Of a stretch of 64,000 bases of DNA, positions 23,623-35,409 are shown in pieces (the first letter of the stretch is position 1; the number at the start of each line of letters is the position of its first letter). The DNA is from Typhlomys cinereus (lineage: Eukaryota > Chordata > Mammalia > Rodentia > Platacanthomyidae), in contig JALPQD010000207.1 of assembly GCA_023101885.1 (NCBI GenBank), forward strand, positions 3,337,341-3,401,340, in the 5' to 3' direction. The position numbers and the translations under genes were made by a program. The notes beneath the pieces were generated by a model, which was not told where the DNA came from, ran no database searches, and was given only the letters and a program-made list of their open reading frames with translations.

Positions 23623-24290
23623 GTGGCAGGGTGAGTGCAGCCATTTATGCACATGTAGAAGGCAAGAGGTGAAGTTTGCCTCCCCTCCCCCCACATTATT
23701 TTTTGAGACAGGCTCTCTCACTGAACCTGGGGCTCACTTCCCTAGCCCTCCTGTCTCCACCTCAACATTGGAGCTAGCACTGAGCCCAACTTCTATAAGG
23801 TGCTGGGGATAAAACTCAGTTCCTCATGCATGCCTAGCAATCACTTTATACCCTGAGTCATTTTGCCCACCGGTCTTCACATCCTTTATGTATTTGTTTC
23901 TATAAGTTTCCTTCTCCAAACAAGCAAATAAACTAAAAAGCTGTAGGTGCTTTGATTGGGATTTCATTGATTCTGCACCACCCAAACACAGACAATTGAT
24001 ACTCTAACAATTTGAAGCCCCAACCTAGTATGGCTTTAATATTGACATCCAAGGAATTGTTTGAGCTCCTTTAGTATGGCTTTGTGGTCATCATTGTATG
24101 TGAGACTTTCATACATTTGTTCCCTCAAAATTTCATGTTCTCAGTGGTGTTAGAAATTGCCATTATTACTAATATTATTTGGAAATTTTCTATGGCGGGC
24201 TATCACATGCACCATTAATGGCAAGAAACTAACTTCCTATCCTATTATGTTAGCAAATGACTTTGTGATGTCTCCTAGCAGTGTTTAGGT
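22870..24290 (-). mobile_element. Old antisense L1 ORF2, split by a SINE
   Basis: The wording of the plus strand matches inverted mammalian L1 ORF2, such as 'TTGATTGGGATTTCATTGAT' and 'CATTACTTTGATGCGTTTGT', running on both sides of the SINE at 23547-23877. It is heavily diverged, so the limits are approximate. Confidence 0.5.
23547..23877 (-). mobile_element. B3 SINE with poly-T/(GT)n tail
   Basis: A T run (23547-23572) and (GT)n to 23621 precede 'GAGACAGGCTCTCTCACTGA', 'ACCTGGGGCTCACTTCCCTA', 'GGTGCTGGGGATAAAACTCA' and 'ACCCTGAGTCATTTTGCCCA', the complement of B3. Read from the minus strand, the tail is (CA)n then poly-A. Confidence 0.82.
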
Positions 24291-24712
24291 TCTTTAGGAT
24301 GGCTACACAGAGTCATGTGACCAATAAGAAAGATAAGCTGTGCTTCTTCCTTTCTGATCTGTGTGCCAAATTCATTTCCAGACTGTACTGCGGTGTATTA
24401 TACTCCCTTAAGAGGCTGATTTGTAGTATGGGTAGGAAGCATTCTCCCACAACTCTTCACCTTAAAGGAACTTCCAGACCTTTGTCAGTTAGGATCCCTA
24501 GAGCTCTACTGCACAGAGCTGATGTTGCCAAGTCATCTTCTAAAGGTAAGCATGTGTTTTATTTTTTCTTTTTCCTGCTTTCTTGATAATCCCTCCTGGC
24601 TAATGTTTTTATGTCTTGAAATCCTCTGCTCATGAGGCCTTGTTAAGGAATGGTTGTGTTTCTGGTTAGTGGAGAAATTACTTAGAGTGTTTGTTTTCTT
24701 TAGAGATCTTTT

Positions 24713-24880
24713 TTTAACATTTTTTATTATTATTTCCACTCATACAAACTTAATAGGTACACTGGTTCCCTCCCTCCCTCCTCCTCCCCCCGACCCCCCT
24801 GCTCCCTCTCCCCTCATCCCTCCCTCCCCATCCTCCAGTGCCTCCCCCCCATTCCCCGGAGAATCTTTTAATGTGCATGC
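24713..24880 (-). mobile_element. Very short L1 3' end with 16-bp TSD
   Basis: Only the last ~170 bases of the L1 3' UTR are present, and they match the C-rich/G-rich end of the copies at 11896 and 50290. TCTTTAGAGATCTTTT occurs at 24697-24712 and 24881-24896, a perfect target duplication. Confidence 0.92.
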
Positions 24881-25455
24881 TCTTTAGAGATCTTTTGTTG
24901 CTCTTTGATTATTTTGAAAAATTGTACATACACTGTCACACAGTGACATACACAGGTGGGGGGGCACCTCAATAAACTAGAAATCATCTTACATCATCTG
25001 GTGACCTTTCACCTCAGAGGCAACCATTAGTGCAATAATACCCACCACAATCGATAGTGGTGCAGACCTAAGCTCCATATTAGGAAACAGACATTGAGTG
25101 CTTTATGTTGCAGGAGTTTCTTCTGGGATAATTTCTCCATTTAGGGTAGAAAAGAGAAGTTTAATTCACCAGTAGTCTGGAGTTGAGACCTCTTTCCAAA
25201 GACTCCACCTATGACTCAATTCGTTCTTTCATTTTATACTAAAGCAGGGGAGGGGGTGGAGCAAGGGAAGCAGGACTTTCCAGAAGCAAACACAATGGTT
25301 AATAATATCAGCTGGGCAGATGAAATACAGATAGGCCACCCCATGACTTTCACTCTTATTGGATAGAAGCCAATACCACAATCAAAGCAGCAGCAGAATG
25401 CAGATGCAGATGGTGGGAGCCAGGGATGGGGGTGTCTGGGAAACTCAGTGCATAG

Positions 25456-26166
25456 TAGTATTTACCTTCTTTCTGTCACTGTAAAGAAATACCTACAGCC
25501 CCTAATTTATAAAAAAACAAAGATTTATTTTGACTGCCCCTTCATAAGACTTTAGTTTAAGAGACCCAGTTGTGCACAGCAGTAACTTAAAAGTTTACAT
25601 TTTTCTACTTCATTTATAGTTCTTTTTTATTTCTGTTTATGTGTGTATGAGACAGAGAAGAGAGAGAGAGAGAGAGAAAGAAAGAACAACACATACCACA
25701 ATGTACATGGGGCAGTCAGAGGACACCTTTCCCTTTAGGAACATGCTACAATTCTTGTCAAGCAGTTTCTTGTTGAATGGCATTGGGATGGTTGCTGCTT
25801 TTTGACTATTGCTCTAGTTTGGGTAAGTGCTTGAGCCCAGAAGTCCAGAGCTTGAAAGGTTTAACCCCAGGGTTGCACTAGTGGAAGAGCATGACTAAGG
25901 GAAAGTCTGCAGTTAGCAAATGGTGTGACTGCACAGGGGATTGTGTGAGATTGGGCTGTTCCTCTTCCTGTATCATTATGCTCCCTGGCTCTCTGCATAC
26001 ATTCAGAAACAATGTATGAAGGCCCAAACAACTTGTACCAGACCCAAAACAACTGGGCCTCTTAAAGTAAAGTCTTATGAAGGGGCATTCAAAATAAATC
26101 GTTGTTTTTTTAATAAATTAGGGGCTGTAGGTATTTCTTTACAGTGACATAAATAGGTAAATACTA
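25456..26166. repeat. Inverted repeat: two 118-base arms, 475-base spacer
   Basis: The arm at 25456-25573 is the reverse complement of 26049-26166 at about 93% identity by eye, including 'GTCACTGTAAAGAAATACCT' and 'GACTGCCCCTTCATAAGACT' (left arm). The spacer holds a partial B2 (25620-25800) and part of an LTR-like element that continues into the right arm. The arm end resembles the 'AAGAAATACCT' terminus of MaLR-type LTRs, but this is a tentative match. Confidence 0.88.
25620..25800 (-). mobile_element. Partial B2-like SINE, minus strand
   Basis: A (GA)-rich tail at 25648-25685, then 'CAATGTACATGGGGCAGTCA' and 'GAGGACACCTTTCCCTTTAG'; after this the sequence departs from B2. Confidence 0.5.
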
Positions 26167-26189
26167 TTGTGCTGATAGAACTTTACCTT

Positions 26190-26715
26190 GTAGAAGTCAT
26201 TTTTGAAAATATGTTTTTATTTCTGTTGGATGAATACTGAGAAAAAAATGACTAGGTCAGGATATTAATAGATATATTTGTTCTGAAAAGAAACTACTAG
26301 AGAAACTACTAGGAGTGCTTATGTAATAAGCTTCTGTATTAGCAATGTGTGAGCATCCATTCCATTCCACATCCTCAGCAACCATGTGCATTCTCAGCCA
26401 GTTAGATTTCTGCTCCTTTACTGGACATGCACAAGTATTAAAATGGGAATTTAATTTGAATTTCTGTGATATCCAATGAAAGTGAAAACATTTTCTCTGA
26501 GCAAATGCTTATTCATTTGCTTTTCGTTTCAACTCTCTGTCTTCTTGATCTGTCTTTAATTAAGATTTTTAGTGGTTTGGTATTTCCTCATATTTTCAAG
26601 ATAGTTCTTTGCCAGATTCTGACATGCTTATCCACAGTCTTCATTTTATTTACAAATGAACCAAAATTTAATTATGAAATTCAACTGATTGTGTTTCCTT
26701 CATTCAATTAATATT
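26190..26715 (-). mobile_element. Old antisense L1 3' region
   Basis: Decayed but in order: 'TGTTGGATGAATACTGAG', 'CCACATCCTCAGCAACCATG', 'GAATTTCTGTGATATCCAAT' and 'TTTTCTCTGAGCAAATGCTT', the pattern of inverted ancient L1. It may form one element with 27775-28612. Confidence 0.55.
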
Positions 26716-27059
26716 TTTATAACCTTCATAAAGCTTCTTTGCTTGTTAACCATTAGCAAAAATTATCATCCTGCATTTTAACAAAAAATCCATACAATTC
26801 TTACATTGAAGTCCATGGTTATGATTGATCTCAAAATAATTTTTACAGGTAAAGGAATCATGGTGGCAAGAAAACTTTTTGCTCATATGAATGTCTAAGA
26901 ATCCAAAATAATTTGCAAAAATGATTCCCCTCCTGCTCAAAATTGAATTATGGCAATGAGCTAAAGTGTAATTCTGTTTCTGAATGCTTCATTCTGTTCA
27001 GGTGATATATTTTCTTTTACTTCCAATGCTGTGTGATATTTAAGTTCAACAATTTGACA

Positions 27060-27119
27060 CATATGTATATAGACATACATGTACACACATTCATGCATAC
27101 ACATACAAACACACAAACT

Positions 27120-27152
<33 letters not shown>
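27060..27152 (+). repeat. ACA-rich region and (AC)n microsatellite
   Basis: Irregular ACATAC/ACAC sequence from about 27060 becomes pure (AC)n at 27123-27152. Confidence 0.9.
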
Positions 27153-27158
<6 letters not shown>

Positions 27159-27219
27159 GAGAAGTCATGTGAAAATGAAAACGACTCTTTTGCCCACTCC
27201 CTAGACCTCCTCTAGCTCT

Positions 27220-27330
27220 TGTTTCTGTTTCGTGGTTTTTTTGACATGTTCTTTTGGGTCCCAGACTGGCCTTGAACTCACTAAGTAGTAGGAGTGGCTT
27301 TGAACCTCCGATCCTCCTGTGTCATGGCTT
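27220..27330 (-). mobile_element. B1 fragment, minus strand
   Basis: 'GGGTCCCAGACTGGCCTTGA', 'ACTCACTAAGTAGTAGGAGT' and 'TGAACCTCCGATCCTCCTGT' are the complement of B1. The T-rich start is the tail. Confidence 0.72.
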
Positions 27331-27774
27331 GACTTGCAGTTGCCCTCCGCAATAGGCTCATGGGCCTGATTTCTTAGCTGGTACTAATGTTTAAGATAGG
27401 GCATCCTTACGAGGCAGAGACTTACTGGAAGAAGGCATGCCGGGAGGTAGGCTCAGCTTGAGGCTTGGTAGCCCGGCCTTGCTTCCTCTCTCTGAATTCT
27501 CCTGGCTGCAGTGACCTCAACCGGTCTCCTGCTTCTACCTCCAGTCATGGAGATTTCCACATGGACTATATTCTCTTTGGAACTGAAAGCCCAACAAAAA
27601 CCCCTCTCTCTGATACATTGATTGAGATTAAGAACTGTCTCACAGCAAAAACAAACAAACAAACAAAAAAACCTGCTCCCCCAAATGCTGAGATCGCAGG
27701 CATACACCAAACTGTTTTTATGCAATGCTATGATTGGAAGCCAAGGTCTCATGCATGTCCTACTGTCTAGAATT

Positions 27775-28094
27775 TTAATGGATGGAATATTATAAATCAT
27801 GGTGTGTCTATCTTTCACTCAGCATGATTCTTAGTGATTTGTGCACAAAGAGCCTTTTCTGGATTTAAATTGCTGAGTACTATTCACTGTATGGAGGCTA
27901 GGTTGTTTATTGACTCATATATTGATTTGGGCCATTCCCAGTTGTTCCCGTTATTAATAGTGCATCCATGAATATTGTTCACAGGTCTTAGGACATTGGC
28001 TCACTCCTTAGCAGAAATTCAATAGTAGAATGTAGAGCCCATATGGAATGTATAGTTCCAACTTTTTCCCAAGGCATTTTAGCTTTGGGGTGTG

Positions 28095-28125
<31 letters not shown>

Positions 28126-28612
28126 TTGTGTGTGTATTCATGAGTGTAGTATATATGAGCTTGGTGTACACACACATGTACATAGGAACACGTACCCTTG
28201 CAAGAGCAGAAGTCAGAGCACAGTGAGTGGTCTGTTCTATCACTTTTCACCTTATCTCTTGAAATGGGGTCTCTCACTGAACCTAAAGTTAGGTTGGCAT
28301 CCAGCAAACCACAGTGATTACGCCTTTGTTCCCCCCCTCCACACACACACAATGGTGTTGAAGTTACAGGTAGGTGTGGGTGCAGCCATATCATCATTTT
28401 TTTAACCTAGGTTTCAGGGATTTGAACTAAGGTCCTAATAGTTGTGCAATAATCTCTTGGATACACTGAGCCATTTCTCTAGCCCATTCTCATCCTTTTC
28501 ATATTGTGGCAGGATATGAGAGATTGTTACAGGAAGCATCAGCCAGTGCGTGATTGATCTTTTTAAATGTAAGCATTCTAGTAAGTGTGTAGCAGCAACT
28601 CACTGTAGTTAA
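27775..28612 (-). mobile_element. Old antisense L1, interrupted by a B3 SINE
   Basis: 27775-28085 ('TCACTCAGCATGATTCTTAG', 'GTACTATTCACTGTATGGAG', 'AATAGTGCATCCATGAATAT') and 28490-28612 ('TAAGCATTCTAGTAAGTGTG') read as consecutive parts of an inverted ancient L1 3' region. The SINE at 28089-28488 lies between them. Confidence 0.6.
28089..28488 (-). mobile_element. B3 SINE, minus strand
   Basis: (TG)n tail at 28089-28134, then 'GAAATGGGGTCTCTCACTGA', 'GTGTTGAAGTTACAGGTAGG', 'GGGATTTGAACTAAGGTCCT' and 'CTGAGCCATTTCTCTAGCCC', the complement of the SINE head at the far end. Confidence 0.8.
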
Positions 28613-28614
28613 TA

Positions 28615-28667
28615 GGCGCCATTTTTAAGTGGCTACTATTATTAATAAGCTACTTAAAAATGGTGCC
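28615..28667. repeat. 20-base inverted repeat (hairpin)
   Basis: 28615-28634 pairs with 28648-28667 (18 of 20 positions), with a 13-base AT loop. The stem runs GGC(G/A)CCATTTTTAAGT(G/A)GCT. It lies at the edge of the old L1 end at 28612. Confidence 0.85.
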
Positions 28668-28669
28668 AC

Positions 28670-30540
28670 CATGAAGAAAAGGACGCAGGTGGTCAGAGCT
28701 ACTTACTCATTAGGAGTTTAGAGTACAGGCGATTCTGGTAAGTGTCTTCACACCAGTAGATTTTTATCTCATTTTTGTAATGTTACAGGCTGAATGCTTA
28801 TTTGGATTTTAAATGAGAAAAAGTGATAGTCCACATATCTTCCTTTTCAGTTAAATGTTCTTTTCTGAATATTCCTATATTTTTGCAACATATGCCTACT
28901 CACATATAAATGTACTCTTAATTGGAAGAACAATAGAGACAGAAATGGAAAATGATATACATGTAGACTGTAAAAATGGGAAATCTCTAAATTTTGTTCA
29001 GATGACTACAGAATCTGGGAAAACTGTTGCTGTATTGATGCAGAACATATTGTGCTTACTAGTATTTTATATAAATACATATATATGCATACAATTTGAA
29101 TTTTTGGAAACTTTCCATGTACTGTCAACTTTGGAAAAAAGTATACCAGGTTACTGTGTTGAGTTGTACAGAAATCAACAGTCACTTGGGTCTAGAGACA
29201 GAAAATTTATTTCTTTCTAGTTGAAAAGGGATAACATATGTTATTAAAAATCTAAGCCTTTATTTATCTATGTATGTTTGATTACAAAACCCCTAATAAA
29301 GTATCTTCTTCTGATACCTTCTCTGGTATTGATTTTGTGTGACTTAACATCCTTGATGTATTTCTAGTTAGTTGTAAGCACTTTGTATGTTTTCATAGAA
29401 TTCCCCTCGTGGCCAGTGTCAAATATAATTTCCTGGTGTCGTTAAAAATTGTGTTGTACATTATCTATGAGATGAATGTAATTTAATCTTAGCCTTAGGC
29501 GACTATTTCTAACCAGTTTTGTAGATTTATATTGCCGTAGTGGCTGTACTTGTGATAGAAATATAGAAAATGATAAATATTCATGAACCTTTCACTCAGC
29601 AACACTGCTATCATAATTATTCTGTTCAACTGTTTACTCAAGATTTGAAGTTAATATTAAGTACATGACCTTGTCAAGCCAGGCAGCCTGTCTGCCCTTC
29701 CACTTCCTGATTTGGAAAATATTAATAATTTCAATAAAAACCAATGATAAGTGGTGGTAATACATTAACAGCAGTACTGTGTAGTTTAATTCATGGGTGC
29801 CCAAGCTCTTGGCTTATCTGAGCCCCAATAGATGGAGAATTATCTTGGCCATACCAGAGTTTTCCAACCTGTGACATGCTATTGCAGGAACATGAATAAC
29901 ATTTATTCGGTGTGATATTGGGACTCAATGTTGTCATGTACAAAATATAGATTCGAATGCTGTGCTATTTATTTACAAAGCAAAGCTGCAAGAAAAAAAA
30001 AGTAGAGTGTTTTAAGTAAGTATACGACTTTGCATGGGGCTACATTCATTACTGTCCCTGGCTGCCTGTGACTCATAGTTTCTTGCCATAGTCATAGGCA
30101 GTTTAGGTAGCAAAGGTTTTGGCCATGTGAAGACTGACAAACATGGCATCAGCCCAAAGTGTTAAACATGACTATCTGGTTTGGGACTGCAGGCAAATGA
30201 TGGTATATTTTCTTGCAAACTTGAAGAATGTTAAAAAAAAAAAAAAAGACCTGGGGGACATACATTTAGGACACAAAGAGGTCACTGAGAATGGTAAACT
30301 AGGTAATATGGGTGCTGGGGGGCTCAACAGGCAAGTGTGAAGGTTAAGGGGCACCAGTGAGAGTATCAGGCATGAGAGCAACTCTGAAGACATGCTGAGG
30401 GTGAGTGTTGGCTATCTTGGGGAAAAGGATGTCAAGGTGGGCAAAGTAGAGGTGTTCTACCAGCACTGTGCAAAGGGCAGTGCTCTTAAAGGTGTGTGTG
30501 CTGGGGGGGTGAGGACAAGTGATAAAGTAAAAGTATGGAT
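28670..30540. other. Unique AT-rich DNA, no gene seen
   Basis: A 121-codon open frame (28855-29220) exists but has no recognisable domain and low-complexity AT-driven composition. I treat it as chance. Confidence 0.45.
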
Positions 30541-30555
30541 AAAAGAGGAGAGTGT

Positions 30556-30790
30556 GGGGCTGGAGAGATGTCTCAGGGGTTAAAGCCTTTGCCTCACAAG
30601 AGAAAGAAAGTGAGTTTGGATCCCAGATTTCATATAAAAAGACTGCATGGAAATGACAGTAACCTCAATTCCGGCCCTGGAAAGCAGAGCCTGGGAAATC
30701 CCAGAACAAAGCAAAAAGGAGATAGAACAATCCAGGATGATCCCTGAAATGTCATCCTGGGACCTCCACCAGCACGCACTGTGCCCTCTG

Positions 30791-30838
<48 letters not shown>

Positions 30839-30842
30839 GGAT
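30556..30842 (+). mobile_element. B2-superfamily SINE, plus strand
   Basis: A model copy of the family: head 'GGGGCTGGAGAGATGTCTCA', box B 'GAGTTTGGATCCC', body 'GAGCCTGGGAAATCCCAGAA', 'ATAGAACAATCCAGGATGAT', and a (CA)n tail at 30793-30835. Confidence 0.88.
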
Positions 30843-31261
30843 AGTGTATCCCTTCATAACTCAAAAGAAGGAAAGTGTTTTGGGAATGAATCATCCTCTT
30901 TGGAAAAGATCCAGTTTCAGTGCAAGGAGGCAATAAGCACTTGTTAATAACAGACAGGCCAAGATGCCAATCTTAACTCATAATGACTAGACAAATAACG
31001 TTATAATAAAATATGAGAACTTAAGAAAGCACAAGATTACTGATAAATTATCAGGAACTATGAATAGCTTTGTGAGAATGTCAACGTTAGCAATGGAGTC
31101 TAAGATACTTTATTCAAAATTGCAAGACATAATTGGTCAATTAGTTTGGGGTCATTGTGCTGTCTCTAATCAAAAGGAATCATTTCTGAACTATTTCCAG
31201 CTTCCTAAGTGGTGTCAATCACCAAATATGTCAGTAGTCTAGTTTTAAAAGTCTTGTATAT

Positions 31262-31499
31262 CTCTGGAGACAGCTCAGAGATTAAAGCCTTCACCTTAGT
31301 TTGGATCCCAAGTTCCATGTAAAAATGTCCTGTGGATATGACAGTGACCAATAATTCTGGCCCTGAAAGGAGCCTGGAGAACTCTAGAGCAAAGCAATAA
31401 GGAGGTAGAGCAATCCAGGGTGATTCCTGATGTCTCCCTTGAGCAGCCACGGGCATGCTCAAGTGCCTTCTGGTACATGCACACACAAACACATGCATA
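31262..31499 (+). mobile_element. B2-superfamily SINE, plus strand, diverged
   Basis: Head 'CTCTGGAGACAGCTCAGAGA' and box B 'TAGTTTGGATCCC' are retained; body 'GAGGTAGAGCAATCCAGGGT' matches the family. There is a small internal deletion after box A, and the tail is short. Confidence 0.82.
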
Positions 31500-33215
31500 A
31501 ATGACTAAAAGTCTTGTTAGATTGCAACAGAAAATTTAACATGGCAAGTTGCATATGTTGCAAATGACTAGAATACTGAAAAAATAACTGGTGAAAGATT
31601 GACATGGATGAAAATCTGTAAGACACCAATCTGAGTCCTAATGGGTAAGTAAGATACGTTTGTGGAGTAAGATGTTTGCAAGAGTGAGCCACTAAGAAGA
31701 CAGTAATGAAATCATTGATTTTCATGTGGTTTTCATCACCCTTAATTCTGTCATCGGGAAATGGATGATTGGTGTTGTGACATTCTCCTTTGTCCGCCCC
31801 CTTGCCACATGGTACACAGTCTATTGTCATCATCTCTGAATGCCAATGAGTGAGGTCAGGACCAGTGTGCAAGCTTCTGCTGACTTTCTTGAAGAGTCGG
31901 CCCATTTCCTTATTGACTACCAAAATAATTGATGTCCTAGTATATAACAGGCTGATTAAGCTCTTTGTGTCTTCCAGACTACATTAGGGAGGCAAGAGGA
32001 AGAGGAGGGAGAGAGAGCTTTGGTAATTGTCCAAGTAATAGAGTGTATGTCAGTGTGCCAAGTGGAACGGCCGTGAGATAAAACCTGTTAGGGATAGCAT
32101 TTTATTAGGGGTTAATTGGAGTAAGAAGAAAATAAATCCGTAGTGGACCTGAGGAGGAAATTAGCTATGTAAGTAAAGTGCAAATAAGTGGAACAGAAGG
32201 TAAGGGAAATCTTTCACTATTCATGAGCAGACAGAGAATCATAAATTTAGAAATACCCAGTAACAAATGAAATCAACTTTTGGATGTGGATAATGAACCA
32301 CAATGGCCTGTTCTGATAACATGAAAAACAAAATCTGGAAAAGGGATGTTGATAGGCAGGTCTATAGCTTTAATAAAATACTAACGATGTTGAAATGGGA
32401 ATATCAGAATATTTCATGAATTGTCTTTCTAAATCTTCTGTAGAGCAATAATAAGTCATCTTTAACATCAGCTATCATTTTCCAAGGCACAGATTTCTGT
32501 CGTTTATGATATACTCACACCTCAGAATAGCAGTGACTCTGTTCCTTCAAGCCCCAGTGGGATTCACCAAGCATCTGGAGTTACCTAGATTTTGAGCAAT
32601 GACCAAGTCAAGCTTGTACCAAAGATGAGAGGATATCCTCATCCTCTGGAGGGAAAACTGAAATCAAACACGTACAAGTCACAGTCCTTCTTTAATAGAA
32701 CAGAAGCTGAAGCCATTTTTACTCCTTTTTTTTTTTCTAGGAAAAGCAATAGTACTTAATTTTTGTTTCTCTTGACTACTGTAAAGTAGCCATGAACACT
32801 TGGTGAATCTTCTTCCAGATTTCTAAGGTAAATATTGTCTCCAAACATGATTGACAACTGTGAGATCCAAAGAAGTAGCACATGTTAGATATACCAACAG
32901 AGCAAAGTATTTAGAGACTACTGGAGTAAAGACGCAAATGTTTGTGTATCACCTGTTCAGGGAACTGTAGAGACCTGCTTGCAAACAAGAATTCTGCATG
33001 TAGCTGTTTCATTTTTTGTCCGGGATTCTGTCGGGAAGGCTGGTAAGCCCTAGGGAAAGAATTTCAGCAGGAAATGTGCATTGAGGAAGTTTCTGAGGGA
33101 GTCATGATAACATCACTTAGGAAAAGTCATTTTGATGATTTCTTGATGGAGAGAAGACAGTATTTGTAGGAGAGAGACGGTTTGGTAGGAAATTGTAAGA
33201 TGGAGGATTTTGGGG
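31500..33215. other. Unique DNA, no gene seen
   Basis: The 154-codon frame on the minus strand (31459-31923) begins in unique DNA and ends in the SINE above. It has no recognisable domain. I see no other feature. Confidence 0.4.
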
Positions 33216-33221
33216 GGTTTG

Positions 33222-33226
33222 AGTGA

Positions 33227-33285
<59 letters not shown>

Positions 33286-33522
33286 GGCATTTGAGTGTGT
33301 GTGCCTGTAGAGAATCAAGAGTGACATTGCTGGGAATCATCAAGGATTACTCTACCTCCTTTATTTTCTTATTACTTTGCTCTGAGTTTTTCCAGGGCTG
33401 GAATTGCAGGCCACTGCCATATCCACAGGGCATTTTTTTATGTGGGATCTGGGGATTAGAACTCAGATCCTTTCGCTTTCAAGGCAACAGTTTTAACTCC
33501 TGAGCCATTGCCACAACCCATG
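33222..33522 (-). mobile_element. B2-superfamily SINE, minus strand
   Basis: (GT)n tail at 33230-33280, then 'TCCAGGGCTGGAATTGCAGG', 'GATTAGAACTCAGATCCTTT' and the inverted head 'CTCCTGAGCCATTGCCACAA'. Confidence 0.85.
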
Positions 33523-34254
33523 CTGAGGAGCTTTTAATCTGGCTTTCAGAGTTTACTACTTCTGTAGTGAGGGTCTTACTCACAAACCACCATCAGACAA
33601 CTTCCCTTCCTAATTTCCACATTTCAAATCTTTTATTTTCTTCCAAATTTCTCAATAATGAATAGGATGCCCCTCTCAGAGGATGCCACAGAGTCACATT
33701 CTACCTTTAAGCCTTAGTGTTTACAAAATGCTAAATTTGCACTTTTGTTAATCCAGAACCAAGTTCACCAATGGCTGTTAGGTCAATGCTCTGTGCCTAG
33801 TAAGGACATCAGTGCAGGTTTGTTGCATGGCTGTCTCAGTTTCTCAAGGTTACTTATAATTAACTATACAATTTAAAAATTTTATTGTATGTTTCAAATC
33901 ATTTCTATGAAGTCTTATTTTAGACATTATTTTCAGACAATGTAGTCCTATACATTGAAAAAAATATTGATTTCAGACTTGATTATTAAAGTAAATACCA
34001 AGTCCTCATCAATTCATTCTGTCATCCATTTATTATATATCCCCCAAAATAAAAGGAATCCTCAGGAAATACTTCAATGTGTAGGTAGAAACAATTACAC
34101 AAATTTTAGATATGCTATAACTTAATATTCTTTTCAGATGGGTCGTTTCTTTCATCTATGTGAAAAATGTGATATTTTTCAGACAAAAATTGTCTTAGAC
34201 TGACCTCTTAAAATGAGACGTATTATGTCCACAAGAACCATCTAAATCAACAGT

Positions 34255-34345
34255 AAAAGTCCAAGAAATGGTTCAGCAGGTAAAAGGTGCCATGTGCAAG
34301 TTTGGAGATGTGAGTTTCTCTGGCCCCCATGTGTTCCTGCTCTCT
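34255..34345 (+). mobile_element. B2/B3-like SINE head fragment
   Basis: 'CCAAGAAATGGTTCAGCAGG' and 'GTGAGTTTCTCTGGCCCCCA' keep the box A and box B order of B2/B3. The rest is missing. Confidence 0.5.
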
Positions 34346-34557
34346 CTAAGCAAATGCAGTATAATGTTAAATCATTAAATCCTTGGGACTTAATAAAAAT
34401 ATTTCTGAGGAAGCAAAATGTCACAATGAATTGGAAACTGAGAATGTACAATTTTGTAAGAAGTTACCTTCATTTTGAAATGAGACTCTTGATACCTAAA
34501 TTGTTGGAAGAAATATGATCTTTGTATAAAAATCTGCATAGGAGAAATTTGCATTAC

Positions 34558-34669
34558 AAGGATAGAGAACCAGCCAGCTCCTCAGCGTGGGAGATTTGCC
34601 AATGAAGAGCATGAAGGCAGAGGAGATCAAGCCGCCGGCTGCCAGCCACAAAACCATATTCTTGCCCAA
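34558..34669 (-). CDS. Possible coding exon encoding a hydrophobic segment
   Basis: On the minus strand a 112-base, G+C-richer block sits in AT-rich DNA. It is open in one frame and would encode a charged-hydrophobic-charged stretch: LGKN, then a ~20-residue hydrophobic segment (VLWLAAGGLISSAF), then IGKSPTLRSWLVLYP, which looks like one membrane span. It is preceded by ATTTTGCAG at 34678-34670, a plausible acceptor with a weak pyrimidine tract, and followed by GTAATG at 34557-34552, a weak donor. I do not recognise the protein family. The enclosing frame extends on both sides (34496-34711), so it could equally be a decayed retrocopy or chance. Treated as a candidate only. Confidence 0.25.
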
Positions 34670-35409
34670 CTGCAAAATGTGGTTATTCACAAAAATAAAT
34701 TCCACTGGCATTGCTATTCTTCCAAAGTATTATTTATACTGGTGACTTAATCATTCATCTTCTCTTATAAGGACTTACAAGCAAAATAGGATTAGAGACT
34801 CTCAACTTGTTTAAGATTCAAATGTAATTTGTTTCTAACAAGCAAGAAAACAAAATTCGTAAGGAAGTTGACTAGACTATCTCTTTATTACTGGAATAAT
34901 ACATTGAGTAAATGTTGAAATCAAAGGGTACAACCTTGAGCTTTATCTCACTCTGCATTATAATTGAATTCATTGAAACCTGTAATAAGCAGGATGACAT
35001 ATGAAAATATATTTGTGGGTATGCAATGGTCCAGAATTTGTTTTGTAACGTGGAAGCATTGAATTCATGGCACTTTAAAAATCTCGTGTGGCTTGAAAGC
35101 TTTTTCTGTTACATCTAGCTTTAAATGAGTTGCTTGTGCCTGTGCACTAGAATGTTAGAGGAGCCAATTATGTTCAGCTCCTCTCTCCTTGCTACTGGTC
35201 TCTACTTCGAAGTCATTCTTTGCAGCCTCAGAATTAAAACCTTTAATAAGATAAGGAAATGGCACTGTGGCAAAGCCATAGTCAACTTTAGAGGGAGAAA
35301 GTTCCTAAGAATATCTGACTGGGAGAAATAAACAACCTGCGCATTGAAAGTTAAGAAGACGATATTCTGTCCAGCATAGATGAGAAATTTGGTAAAGGAC
35401 CATGACTTG

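Noticed and set aside
28855..29220. 121-codon plus-strand frame
   Set aside because: No recognisable domain, AT-driven composition, no splice or promoter context.
30556..30842. tRNA-like box A and box B considered as a tRNA gene
   Set aside because: They form the head of a SINE with a long unrelated body and CA tail; no cloverleaf acceptor stem closes.
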